From Tetragonia tetragonoides (taxonomy: Eukaryota > Streptophyta > Magnoliopsida > Caryophyllales > Aizoaceae), in assembly GCA_038025085.1 (NCBI GenBank), contig CM076152.1:22032001-22096000 (forward strand): a stretch of DNA of 64,000 bases, written 5' to 3'. The notes below the pieces were generated by a model. That model was not told where the DNA came from. It did not search any database and saw only the letters and a program-made list of their open reading frames with translations. The position numbers and the translations under genes are program-made. Shown here piece by piece: positions 22,901-37,100 of the stretch; the first letter of the stretch is position 1; every line of letters starts with the position of its first letter.

Positions 22901-25900
22901 CAGCTTTTTTAAGATTGAGAAAGTCTAGGTATAATAGGATACTAGTCATTTTCTCATTGTGCAACTATTTATTTAGGCAATAAATACCCCCCTCGTATGC
23001 TATGTTATTTGTGGAATCATTGTCATCACAGAGCAATCAGCACACACACATCATACCACCACTGGAAATCACTGCACATTAAGCATCATAATAGTTAGTG
23101 CCAACAACCAGCCTCCAAAATCTTGGTGTGAGCAAATAAACGATTTCTGCTCATAAGTTCCAGAACATGCTCCAGAGCAGAGAGTATTGATAGTTTAGAA
23201 GTTGGGCTGCTAATCAAAGATCCTACGCACCAAGCAAAACTTGCTTTCTCTTTAGTGATTTATAGGCCCATAACCCACAGAAAACATTTTTATGGCCAAT
23301 TCGTATTAGCACAACCACTATACTTTTGAGTTCCTAGATTATCGTGTTGAGAAGCGACTGGATATATTATCTACTCGTTTGGTCCATAAAGCACAATATG
23401 GAGTTCCACAATTTGTTTATATGGAGTATCAAAGCATACTACGCAGTTCTTTTTCTATATATTACTAGCCTCTTTTATGAGTTTGAGGATGAGTTGATTG
23501 ATCAGACAGTGAAGAATTCCATGAAATCTAGCATAAACAACACTCTGACAACTTGAAAAAGAAGATGCTGACTGGAAGCCCGCATTTAGGAGGCTACAAC
23601 AGGAAGCAAGAGAAAGGTTTGAAGCGAAGTTAGCATCATTCAAGAAACTTTCCAGAACTTATGTTCACCGCCATTTGGTAACAGTCAACATGAGATATTC
23701 CTTCTGTAGGGAACCACATAATCTAGAATATTGCTTGAAATGCATCAATCTAGGGACGTCCAGCTTGCCTTTGAATCACAAGAGGAGATAGAGGACAAGA
23801 ATGAGGATGGCAACATGAGGTGGAAAAGCGAAAGGTACCTAGTGGTTGTCCAGAACTCCATGGTTCACAATCACTCCATGGCTGAACAGGCAGTTTCAAT
23901 GATCTTTCTGATGACAGACCTGTATTTTCTCTTCGGATGATTAAAGCCTACTCAATCAAAGGTCTCTATGTTTGCTCCCTACATCTTATTGACACCTCAG
24001 TTTGCGTTGTGTGCTTTGTTATCATACTTTTTTTTTTAGATAACAAAAATTGTTATTAATAAAATATTTAAAGAATACAAGGAGGACAAGGTATCCTCAT
24101 AAGTTAACCAAAATATCTACAAATCTCACCAATGGTGTTGAACTACTGTCAGCGGAACACCCTTAAAGGCCCCCGCCGCCTTCGCCCAAAGGTAAGCCAA
24201 ATAAACTACATGGTCTTAAACATAGTCCCTAGTCTTCCCAGCATCGGAGAACACCCTCAAATTTCGCTCCAACCAAATTCACCATAAAATGGCCATGCAA
24301 GCACACCTCCACAAGGAGGGTAGGATGTTGTGCCTTGTTGTCATGTTGGTACCCATTATCCTATTCTTAAGACTTGTGGTCGAGAACATCAACTTCATTA
24401 TGATTAGGAGTTTAGGACCTTAGAATTTAGTCATTCAGGTATACTAGGATGAGCTGGTCTTGTGTGAGACGAAATGTAACCCGTAAAACAACTTACAACT
24501 CTCCCCATGATCTGAAAAACAGCCACCACGAAACAAATTGAAGATCACCCTCCATCTCACCTAAGCTTTGCCTATGGGATACTTGATTCTTACTCTGCAA
24601 GTAAGCACTTAAGCTATAAATAATCCACCCCCCCCCCCCGGTTCAAATGCTATGTTGATACATTGTCTCTCGAAATGTGATTTTAATATGAATTACATCA
24701 AGTTTCATGAAGGTTTCTGTTTCTTAAAAAGTTCTCCATCATGGAGTGCCAGATGCATAGATGGATCAAAAGCAGAAACAGTACAACATGAATACTTACA
24801 TCACATTCAATCTGTCCTGGTCGCTGAGGATAGATAGCTGGGCACCCTAGACCAATCTAGAAAGAGTTCACGAACAGCATAATTAGCAAATGAACACTTG
24901 TGTCAAAAGTCAAAAGCCAAAAGAAAAGAGTTAGAAGTACACAAGATTAGCTAATAAAGTTGCTATACAATCACTTAATCATGGTATTTTAACCTTTTCA
25001 TGACTTTCAGGATTTATGATTTCAAAAATCGCCAATAGCGTCGCTTTTCACATGTTCACACACATATTGACATTAAAAAGAGCCACAAATAGCCACAAAT
25101 AGCATATATTGACATTAAAAAGAGCCACAAATGGGCTAGTGAGACTTCTTTGCATTAGTATTTGCTTGGATGCCTTGGAACGGTTTGCAGGGGCTTCTTG
25201 GTGTGAGGGGGAGAACGCTGTTTGTCCAGCTACTAAGGTACAACATTTGCAGCTCAAGTATGTTGGTTAGGGAAGGGGTAAGGAGGCAAGGCTTTTATGG
25301 CAGTGTGCGGCTTTCACCACTCTGTAGTGCATTTGGCTGGAGTGGAATGCTCGGATATTTTCTGAGACTTTTAGGCCACTTGATTGTGTATGGGATTGTG
25401 TAGTTTATTGGCTTCCCTATGGGCCAAGGCGGATGGGTCTTCTAAAGGGATACCCCTAACTGATGTTCGGCATCATTGGGCCGACTTGTAGTTATTAGCC
25501 TTTGAAATTTGAGGACTCATTGTCCCTTGTTTTGTAATTCTCTTCTTTTTTAGTTAAATTTTCACCTGAAAAAAAAGAGCCACAAATGGGTCACGTTTCC
25601 ACGGCCACTGCTCACAAAACTCCATTATTGGACTGAGGGGTGAGGGGAAGGAGAGGGAGAGGGACAGGGAGAGAGAAAAATAGAAAAGCAAAATCGCAAC
25701 AATGACCCTTACCGAAAAAGACCAGTGTGTCCCTAAATTTTTGAAATTTACACTACATGCGATTTATGATTGTTGTTGAATCCACCATTTCTTTTTCTTA
25801 CCCTCCTATATTTTTGAGTCGTTGATACTCCCTTCGTCCTATGGAAATCTTTCTACTTTCTTTTTCAATCTGTCCCAAGGAAATCTTTCTATTTCCTTAG

Positions 25901-28900
25901 GTATGGTTTTTTAGGTTAGTTTTCTATTTTACCCCTCCTTATTTCTCACTACCATGTCCTTTGATTTCGTTGTCCCCACTACAACTCAATTTTCTCTCTC
26001 TTAAAGCCACAACAGTCATGTGCTCCTTCCAAAGGCATGCTTGGAACATTTGTGCCAAAACAGGGTTGCCAAATTCTCCGTACGCTCAGTTCGAGAACGT
26101 AGTACGAATTCGCAGTTCGCTCTACATTCGCTAGGGGTATTGCATATGACTAGTTCGCTTATCTGGGATGGGCTAATTTTTGAAGATTTACTTGCCAGAT
26201 AAGAAGGAATAAAGAATGAAAGGGAAAATTAGTACAACTTGGTTTAAAAAAATAAAATAAAAGATCTTTCGTGGAAGAAACCATGGATGAAATAAGTCCA
26301 ATCTGCAGTTTTTAGCCACTGTTTCTGGCCTACTACTAAGTTCACCACATCGAGAGTACTAGTACGTTGGAGAACTGTGAACTGTACGTGGGAGTACAGT
26401 TCGCAGTTCGCTAGGGGTATGAGAGAATTCGGTAACCCTGTGCCAAAATGCATTTCCCTTGGCCAATGTGTCTTTCTCAAGTAGAAAGATTTCCCTGAGA
26501 TGGAAGGAGTCTATTATCTCCGTCCGACAATAGTAAAGAGCGTTGTTGGTAAGTATGTGTGTGTGTGTACACACACAAAATGTTAGCTCCATCCCAACTC
26601 CAATGCCAAAAGTATAAGTAGCAAAGTTATAATAATAAATGTCCATATCTCATGATGCCAAAAAGGTTAACTACTCTTTGTCTTTGGAATTTAATGGACT
26701 AACTCAAAATGGATCATCAAATTGTCTGGACTTCTTTCAATTGTGAAGTTGTAAATGCTTTTAGGATCTGATGATGGAGCTATATACCCATGTTGATGAG
26801 CTTAAGGGAGATCTTTTGGGCATTGCAAAGATCCAATCTTTATAATTGGCACATCAGGAGCAAGGGTCAAAAGCAGACAGAGTCTCTGACAACCAATGTA
26901 TATTTTGAAGAAATTAGTACAATGCATATTCCTAAATCTGAAAAAATAACTATTGGTGATTATCATTGGGAAAGTCACAAATAACTGACTGATGAAAAGT
27001 TTATGTACCCTAAGACAGGTAGTTGATCTGATTTGAACTTATGAAACATAACTGTAACTGACTGAATAGACTATATGTGACAACTGAAAACTGAAGATGG
27101 AAAGAGACAAGTTTCATGAATTCACCACGTTCTTTATTGATGCATCTAGACATGCATAACATAAGGAAGATCTCTAAATGCCAATTTTCCCAACTACCAA
27201 GGATGCGATGTGATGTCACCACATATGAGTGTAGGAAGTCAAATCATCTAAGTGTGTGGAAGACTTCTAACATCTTTTGAAACTTTTGGAAGGGTGTGGT
27301 CCGTGGTATACTCGAGTTTTCAGAACAGTGTATACTATATAGTAAGGTTATTTCAATAAAAATAAAAAAGTATATAGTAAGGCGCAATAAGTCTCTCCAT
27401 CCAAATATAAATAGGTAGTAAGATTGCTCAAATAGTGACCTTGTTTTGGTTAAGGGTTTTAGACTGTGGGGTAGGTCCATGGTTTAATGTATACATAGTA
27501 TTTGGAATATATCCACTAAATTCACAGGGGCAAAAAATTTACTTTTATCATGTTTCCAATAGTATATTTGGAAGTAGATTGTTCTTTTTCCTTTTTTCAC
27601 TTTCGGTTTATTTGCGTTGTTGCCATGTGCAGCTATGTCTCATCAATTCCTTTTCTTTAAGTTGGGAGAGGGGCATCTACTGATTGTATTGGAAATCAAC
27701 AATCAAAAAATCGCTTCCATAGAGTTTATATATAATGATTTCGGGTATAGAGGGTGAGTACAACTGTAAAGGGAGAGGAACGGAAGCTTAAAAGCTTAAT
27801 ACTCGTCATAATGCTAGTGCCGGAAACGAAGGCAAACCTACATACACAGAGATTTAACATAGAGCTGAGGAATTTCAACGAGTCTGCGGAAAGAGGAACA
27901 TGCGTGTTGAATATGCAATACGCACTATTATACTTGCTCACCATCATGGTTATACGCAACTTTGCTAAAGATTCAACTGTAAATTTACCGTTGTTTGTGC
28001 CAGACTTTGGAGGATGGAAGCAGCCGGATTGACAAGTCCAACATTTAGATTAGCTACTGGAGAAGCGAGGATTGAATGGCCTATTGCAGCAGCAGGGGGA
28101 TTAATGACTGAAAAGGGAGTGAGCAATTCAGAAAGGAACTTGACAGTATTAAGTTGCGACCATCATAGAATTCAATAGATTTACTCAAGAGTTAAGTATT
28201 AGCAACCCTAGAGAGAATAGAAGGAAAATCAACAAACCATTCCAATCTGGGTGATTGTAGCGGCAATTGGCACCATATTTACAACTAAGAAAAATTAGAA
28301 CAAACCTAGTTAGATAAATTTCCCACGAAATTAGAAGCCATAGGACCTGAATAGGCAATATATAGTGACAATCACCTGCCAGTTTTCATGTAGAATGGAC
28401 AATCCGTTTCCCCCTGTCACAAGGAGGTTACAAACTATCAGACCTAGGAGAAGTAAAAAATTGTATCATCAAGTTCTTAAAGTAAAATGTTCAGGAAAAG
28501 AGTCACAAAACCGACAAAAATATTCCCTAACGATCTTCTTCTCTCTTTTCGTTTGTATCACAAAGCACAAATAATAGAAGGGATAATGTAAAAGCAAGAG
28601 GTCGATTCACGGCAGTATGCAAACAATGTGGTCATGCATCAGCTGCAGATCATCTCCAATTTTACCTAACAATCCCTTTGACATATCCCAGTTCAAGCTA
28701 GTGAAGGAGAACTAATACTTGTTGGATACAAGATCACTTCTATGCATCTTTCAAGGACACTTCTGGTCTAGAAATTCTTAATTTCCTTCTTATTCTGAGC
28801 AGTGTACATCAGGGTAACAAAGTACCCCTTGTCGTGTGTCACAACATTGCACAATGGTAGCTTTATGGTATCTCAAAGCAGGTCGCAACATGAACTTTAT

Positions 28901-31900
28901 TGGCTGTTTTATCAGACATATCTGTTGTAACAGTTGATTGCTGGCAGTATGTCTTTTTTTAGATAAAGAAACAGTATTACTGAAATCAATAAAAGTACAT
29001 CATTAGAAGAGAAAGAGTCCTCAAAAGGATCCTATTTACAACTCAGTCCAATGAAGCATAACCTGTGTAACCGGATAACCTCGAAAACAACCAGCAGCAG
29101 CCCACAAAGAGGCGAAATAAACCACCCTATCCCATAGCAAACCAATCGACAATGAAACACCTGAAAAAACCCTTGCATTCCTTTCAGACCAAATACACCA
29201 AAGTACTGCAAAAAGAGCACACTTCCACGACACCTTTTTCTCCTTCCTCCACCCAAGTCCCCCTTGCATAGCCTGCAAGAACTCCATAACAGAACTTGGG
29301 AACTCCCAAGTCTCACCCACTAAACCAGCTAACCTGCTACAAAGATCCTGCGCAACACCACACCACAAGAAAAGATGGGAGGAGGACTCACTACTAGGCC
29401 GGCAGAGCACACAAACATCAGGTGACAGGGTTGTATTCTGCCTACGTCGTTGACGAAGGTCGTTAGCATTGACCCTATCCAACACGAACGCCCTCACAAA
29501 CGCAGGTCGTATCGACTGTTCTTGCCATGTATCAGCTGATACGACCAAGAAATTTGACACCTTGTTACGTTTTGGGGTTTTGCAGATCGACAAATTCCAA
29601 AACTGATACATATCTGTCGGGACTCTATATTTTACCTCAAGTACCTGCATTGGATCCCTGATACTCCAACATGGGTATGGTACTTGGTTCATTTTAGGTC
29701 AAAATACGCCAAAGTTCCAACAAAATAGCAGAGTCTAAAACACACACACGTATTCAGTTGGACAGTTACAACCGAGTCTGTGTAACACAGTCTACAGTTT
29801 CGTAGAGTACCAGCTGATCATATTTGCTTCTCTGGTAGTAATGGATTATATTAAGTCCACCAATCTAAGTTTAATAGAGTTCAAGAATAAGCGTCATGAA
29901 ATCAGGATTATCGAAGTCTTAAAAGGATGGTATCATCAGCATTTTTTCACACAATTTTCTGGTATCAGCAGCAGTATTATCCCACAAAATTTCAAAAAGG
30001 TTTTCAGGTTGTCAGCAAAACTATCAACATGGAGGCTAATAACTAAAGATCTTTTGTAAGTCTAGTTGGTAACAGGTCCTCATTGGTGAAGGGAAGTGGG
30101 TTTTGAATTTTTTTCATCTGGAATATCGTTAATTTGTTGGTTTGGTTCAAATTTTTTGGCAATTCTCTTCGCCCAAATTTCAGGTGACGGAACTGACCAG
30201 AATTCATTGCGTCCATTTCCCTCCTTCCCTTAGGGTTGTGACTATACTCTTTATGTGTAATCCCACCAACCTTTCCACCCCATCCTGTGCCAAAGACAGT
30301 GTTGCTCCCCAGCCCAATGCTAATGCCATCTACCCATCCCTCACTCATGCATCAATCCTGAGTCCCTGACATCCAGCCCCATTCCCATCACTTCAACCAT
30401 CCCAGCTCTGAGCTTGCGATCACGTCAGTGGTGCGCCGGTGGCACCTCTTTGCAAACTCGTGGTGGTCTAAACCTACCTTTTGAAGCCGCAATTGGTGGT
30501 GTTGATGCAATAGAAAAGTAATAATGCGTCTCCCGCACCCCAGCCCCCCCCCCCCCATGAGGGAAAAAACAAACTCATTTCTGGAGTGGTTAGTTCAATT
30601 ACACCATTCTCCTCTTTGCCTTTGGGTTGAGAGACTTGTGACTATCCTCTTTATGTGCAATCCCACCAACCTTTCCATCCCACCAACTCATTTTTGGAGT
30701 TGAACTAACAAAACAAAGTCACTTGATTGAACAATTCCTTCCTAAACAAATATTAAGCAAGGAACAACTCAGGTAGTTTAAATTATATACTTAGTTGCCT
30801 AGATAAAATGGTGGAATCTAAGGGGAAGTCTCGAGAGTCAACTCAAGGCAAAGATAGAGTTTGACGAGGCGTGGAGACAAGAAGGAGATGCAAACTCAAT
30901 GTGGAATAGAGTGGCGAGGACTATCAGAAAAGCAGCTAAGGAAATTTTGGGGATTTCAAGTGGACTTGTGAGTTTCAAGAGGGAGTCATGGTGGTGGAAT
31001 GAGGACATACAGCAGAAATTGAGGAGCAAGAAAGCTGCATATAAAACCATGAGGGATAGCAGGACTGAGGAGGAGAGGGAGACCAATCGAGAGAGCTACA
31101 AATTAGCAAAGAAGGAGGCTAAGAGAGTTGTCTCAGTAGCCAAAAGTAAGGCGTATGAAAACCTATACCAACAACTAGAAACCAAAGATGGAGGAAAAGA
31201 CATTTTTAGGGTGGCTAGAGCTAGGGAGAGGAAAACAAGAGACTTGCATCAAGTGCGTGGTATAAAGGATGAAGCGGGGCGAGTTCTAGTGGATGAAGTC
31301 AACACCAAGAGGAGGTGGCAAAGATACTTTCACGAGTTGTTTAGTGTAGCCGCAGGCAACAACATCTCTCTAGGGGATCCTAGCACTTCAGAGCAATATC
31401 GTAACTTCACCTTTTGTCGGCGTATTACAAAGGAAGAAATTTTTTTTTTGGATAAGAAAAACTTTTTATTAATCAAATCGTGAGATAGTACAAAATGGAG
31501 GATAAGATATCCTCAAAATACAAGAATAAGAGTAGTTTATCTACAAATCACGCCAATGACGTTGAATGACCGTCAGTGGCACCCCCTTGAAGGCACCAGC
31601 CGCCTTTGCCCACATGGATGCCAAATAAACTATATGTTCCCAAACCAGATCGGTACTCTTTCCCTTGTCAGAGAAAATCCTCGAATTCCTCTCTAGCCAA
31701 GTGCACCAAAGAATAGCTAAACAGGCACACCGCCACAACATCCTACCCTCCTTCCCCCTCCGCATAGCAGAAAAACGCATCCGTAGGAGTTGCCCCACAG
31801 TAGCAGGGCACGCAAAAGGCTCCCCACACAACAGCCGATCCCACAGAGCCCTCGCAAAGTTACACAATACAAACAAGTGCAAGCAATTCTCTCCATCCTG

Positions 31901-33804
31901 CCGACACATCACACACATGCTGGGAAGGAGACACATATGTGGCCTCCGCCGTTGCACCATATCACAAGTATTCACCTTACCTAGCACCAAAGTCCACACA
32001 AAAGCACGAACCTTCAGAGGAACCTTGGACTTCCAAATATAAGAGGAAAGGGGAAAATGTGGAAATTGAGACGGAAGGCTAAGATGATGGAGGAAGGACT
32101 TGGAAGTAATTAGAGGTGCTTTGAAGAAGATGAAGAGTGGTAGGGCAGTGGGACCAGATGAGGTACCTGTAGAGGTGTGGAAGAGCTTAGGAGAAGGAGG
32201 CCTTAATTGGTTAGTTAAGCTTTTCAACGTGATCCTCAAGTCGGGTAAGATGCCAGATGAGTGGAGACTTAGCACGGTGATTCCACTATATAAGAATAAA
32301 GGTGACATACAAAGTTGCAATAACTATAGAGGCATTAAACTACTCAGCCATACAATGAAGCTATTAGAGAGGGTGATTGAGAAGAGGATGAGGAAGACAA
32401 CACCTATTCAGAGAACCAGCTTGGATTCATGCCAGGGAGATCCACAACTGAAGCAATACATTTGCTTAGACGCTCAATGGAGTACTACAGAGAGAGACAA
32501 AGGGATTTGCACATGGTATTCATCGATTTGGAGAAGGCCTATGATCGGTCCCAGGGAGGTCTTGTGGAGGTGTTTAGAAGCTAAGGAAGTCCCTGTCGCC
32601 TATATACGAGTTATTAAGGACATGTATGAAGGTGTGAGGACTAGAGTGAGGACGACAGGAGGGGATTCAGACCATTTTGCGATTGACACAGGACTGCATC
32701 AGGGTTCTTCATTGAGTCCTTTCTTATTTGCAATTGTTATGGATGAGCTCACTAGGAGTATCCAAGGAGAAGTGCCATGGTGCATGATGTTTGCTGGCGA
32801 CATCGTTTTATTGGACGAAACAAAAGGCGTTAACAACAAGTTAGAGCTCTGGAGGGATACGCTGGAAGCAAAGGGATTTAAACTGAGCAGGACAAAGACA
32901 GAGTACTTGGAATGTCGCTTCTCGGGGGTGAGGTTGCGTCTGACCTAGAGATAAGAATTGACACCGTAGTGGTACCGAGGAAGGAGAGTTTCAAATATTT
33001 AGGATCGATCATCCAAGGCAACGGAGAAATTGACGATGACGTTGCTCATCGCATCAAAGCAGGGTGGCAAAAGTGGAGAAGTGCATCAGGTGTTCTTTGC
33101 GACAACAAGATACCACTCAAATTAAAAAGAAAGTTTTATCGCATGGCTATTAGGCCAGTGCTAAGCGTTGGCAGATTAGACAGGCCCATGTTCACAAAAA
33201 TAGGGTGGCTGAGATGAGGATGCTTCGTTGGATGTGCAACCTAACTAGGATAGATAAGGTCAAGAACGAAGTGGTTCGTGACAAGGTTGGGGTGGCAGAT
33301 ATTCAGAGTAAGATGCGAGAAACGAGACTCAGGTGGTTTGCACATGTCGTGAGGAGACCTCCAGACGCTCCGGTGAGGAGGTGCGAGAAGATTATACTTA
33401 GGGATTGTAAGAGAAGAAGAGGGAGGCCTAAGAAGAGTTGGAGTGAGGTGATTAAGAACGATTTGACCCTCTTGGAGCTTACCGAGGATCTGACCCTTAA
33501 TAGGAAACTTTGGCGTAGTAGGATCCACATACATGACACTACTTTGAGGGTGTAGGTTTTGATTTATTTATTTGTTTGTTTGTTTGTTGGGTATTATTTT
33601 ATTAATTTATTTATTTAATTATTATTATTATTGCATTCACTTGTTTTAACATCCACCTTTTTGTCTGTTTCCTACTGATTTCAAAAATCAAATTGTTTTC
33701 GTGGGTCTTCCGGAAACAGCCTCCCTGGTAGGCGACTAGTTAGGGGTAAGGCTGCGTACATCTGGACCTCCCCAGACCCCGCCCTCGGCGAGATATTTAC
33801 TGGG

Positions 33805-33835
<31 letters not shown>

Positions 33836-34030
33836 ACTTAGTTGCCTAGATCCTAGTTTCGGTAGTGGCCAAGAACTACCACCAACAGTCAAGTTTTGGG
33901 CCACAATCAATGGTAGCAGCAAAAGGCAAGTTTTGGGCCACAATCAATGGTGGCAGCAAAAGGCTGGGGAGATAAGGTGAAGCTAAGGTGGATATGGCGT
34001 GGCTAAGAAGATGGTGTGCAAAGATGGCAG

Positions 34031-34100
<70 letters not shown>

Positions 34101-37100
34101 AAAGGGCTGATCAAAGATGAGAGGCAGTGAGTGAGATTGAAGAATATTATCTGGGCTTAAGGACGCGGTGCATTCAACGAGAGGGGGAGTTAGTAAATAA
34201 GGCAGCTAGGATATAATAACAAAACAAAATCACTTTATTGAACAATTCCTTCCTAGAAAAATTTTGACCAAGGGAAAACTCAGGAAGTTTAAATAATATA
34301 GAGCCATGATATACAATTTCTCTATCCAAAACTTACCACACGTATTGGCAACCCTTTGCAGTTGTATGATAAATGAGGACTGGAAGGGAGTGCTTTAACT
34401 GCATGTTCATCAGTGATTGTACCAGCACTAAGAACTGCACTAGTTTGTTCTACATCATCTGCTTGTTTTCCAGCTGATGGTATTTGGATATTTTTTGGAT
34501 GATGAAATTTGCAAGCTGCAGCAAATTTACATTTTCCAGTCTTCATATAGAACTGTGCACACAAGCAGCAAGTAACTTACCAAAGACTAAAAATACAAGT
34601 AGAGATTTTTGTTATTTTTAAAACATAAACAAAAGGAAAAAAGAAAAGGCTAAGTTAAACAAAGGGAGCAAAATTCACACCGAACAAGGAGGTTCAGACG
34701 GTCTCTCAGGCAAATCTGGAGCATGGCCTGAAGTGCCCTGAAGTCAAATGTAAAGATTACAGAAAAGAGTAAACATGAAAACACAAAACTGAAATAGACA
34801 CCGGACATTCTAATGGAAGTGCATGTGTTTACCAATTGATCCTTGGGGTGATTAAATTTGCAATTGAGACCAAACTTGCAATTTTGAGTCTTCAGGAAGT
34901 ACTGGAATACATTAAAGCAACAACTTAGTGGGAAGGCACTGAATCAGAGGCATTTAGTAATAAGGAGATAATATCACATATACCGGACAATCTGGCTCTC
35001 CTGGTCTTTCAGGATGTGATTCAAAAGGAACAGGTGGAAGCTGCACAAGTATAGTGACATGTCAGAGAATGGTCATTCCATATTCTCCTTCTTCATCCAC
35101 AAATATAATTGCAAGAAAATTACTTTCTGGCGTTCCTCTACCAAGAGTTACAGATATTGTACAGCAAAAACATAAAATTCATGAATCATTGTACTCTGAA
35201 GTGACACAGCAAGCGTAGTAAATTTAACACCCCCTGCTCTTCTCAAAAAATTTGGTGATAGATATCCAGGACCACACATCCACACATTCCAAAGTATCAA
35301 AACCCTGCTTGGTTAGGAGATCTATAATCTATAAGCTTGACAAAAGAAAGGGAAGACCACAAGTTGTTTCTTCAGTTACTCTCACACCTTCATTCCTGTA
35401 ATATTTCTGAAGCAACTTCTCAAAAACGCCCCCCCCCCCCCAAGAAGAAAAAAAAGGAATTCAAATGGGATAATCTATCAACTGGATAACTATGCTTTAC
35501 ACTTTCCATTGAGGACTTCTTGTCCTCCACCTTTTTGTATTCTTTCTTTGACTCATTAATAAAAAAAATTCTTATCTAAAAACAGTTTTATCCTATAATC
35601 TGGACGTAATAGAGTCGATAGAATCAGGTGGTGGCCGGTGGGTAACCAGAGATCAGAAAAGGACAACTATACCCACAATAAATATAACCTTTTCAGAAAT
35701 ATAATAGAAATGGGGACAGTGGAAGTAAATGCGGACAAAAGAAAAACTGAAGGTTTGACCTTCCCATAAATTACAATTTACAAAGTTTCCAAGCACAAAT
35801 ATTTGTTCAAGTGAGAATAAATTTGCCAAGTCGCCTTTTTGGTTACCTAATAGTCAAAGGAAAAAGTACCAGAAAGAGATAGCGAGGGAGTATCTTCATA
35901 CATCAGCATCATATAGAATTATATGACACCACAAGGTTACATGGTTTAGCAGACCTTGACGCACGTAGATGATAATTAGCTTTCCAAAATTCCTCAGTTC
36001 AGGTCCTTAAAGGAAACAGCCCAAATTAAAATGGAGATTAACATGTCTCTTGCTGTTCTCCTCTCCCTGTTCAGCAAAAACTCATTGCTGTTGCTCATAC
36101 TCCTCTGCAAGATTTCTCTGTAGGCCCTTGCTGATGTTGCCATAGGCCACAAAACATTTGCCTTCCTTCACCATTTTCTTAACCCACTCAACCAATTCCA
36201 AGACTGGAAACCATCCCTATACTTCTTGTTTGATTTTCTTTCTCTATCGTATCGGTCATCCAAGGTATCAGTTTCTCACAGTTCCAATCTGCACTAGTTT
36301 CACTCACCCCGCATCTAAAGGAACCACAGATGAAAAGGGAGAAAAATCATATACAAAAGAGACAATAAACCATGCCACACCACCACTTACCTAAATACCT
36401 TCCAACCACACCATGACTCATGGCCTTCCCTCGCCGAGCACCGCATCTCTATTATTCACCATCAATATCGTCCATTGCAGCCCCACCGCACCAGATTTCA
36501 TAGATATCCAGTATTCAAACTTATAAATTTGGTGGAGTGCAAGTGGTAGGATCAGAATATGTGGAACTGTTCACTAAAAGCCTATAGCAGGACACTCTCA
36601 ACCAAAGGTGATTCTACCAAGATGTAGAGAAACATGAACAGAGAGAAGGGGGAGGGAATAGCAGGTGAGTCAAATTTCAAATGTGGCTTTCGTAGCTCTA
36701 TTGAGTGGTACGAACGGGGGGAGAGAGGTGATGGGTCCATAGGTTGGAATTTGAGATTGAAGTGGGAGAAGAGGATTCTAGAAAAAGAGACATCAGAGAG
36801 AGAAACAGGTGGGTCAAATGCGGTACCTAGGTGGTCTTACACATTTGTATCCTCTTTTCCAAAACTAACCACCTTAATTAGTAACCATGGTATTAAATAT
36901 CGGCCACGACGTATCGTATCGACTGCGACGTAACGGTTTTCAGATTGCCAATACGTGATATCCCTTTTCAACAAGTGAAACAAACGTGGCCTTAAAAGTA
37001 TGACACACAGCAGAGGGTTTTCCCTCTTTACATGTCTCCCTCCACTTTACATACGACTAGATCAAGCGTCTCATTTAACTGCCCTTTTCTATTTTTTTGA

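Larger units (their letters stand above)
30805..33834 (+). mobile_element. RTE-type LINE with 17-bp TSD, carrying a nested L1
   Basis: Flanked by a perfect 17-bp duplication, tacttagttgcctagat (30788-30804 and 33835-33851). It ends in a (TTG)n tract (about 33804-33834) instead of poly(A), as RTE-clade elements often do. The coding region lies on the plus strand, antisense to the host gene, and is interrupted by an L1 at 31441-32101. The 5' end is truncated before the endonuclease. Confidence 0.92.

Noticed and set aside
29036..29692. 218-codon minus-strand ORF
   Set aside because: It is the L1 C-terminal region plus unrelated upstream sequence, not a gene of its own.
31541..32320. 259-codon minus-strand ORF, the longest inside the HUA1 region
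   Set aside because: Its C-terminal part is an L1 fragment (31541-32101) and its N-terminal part is the RTE LINE read on the wrong strand. It is a chance fusion across an insertion boundary.
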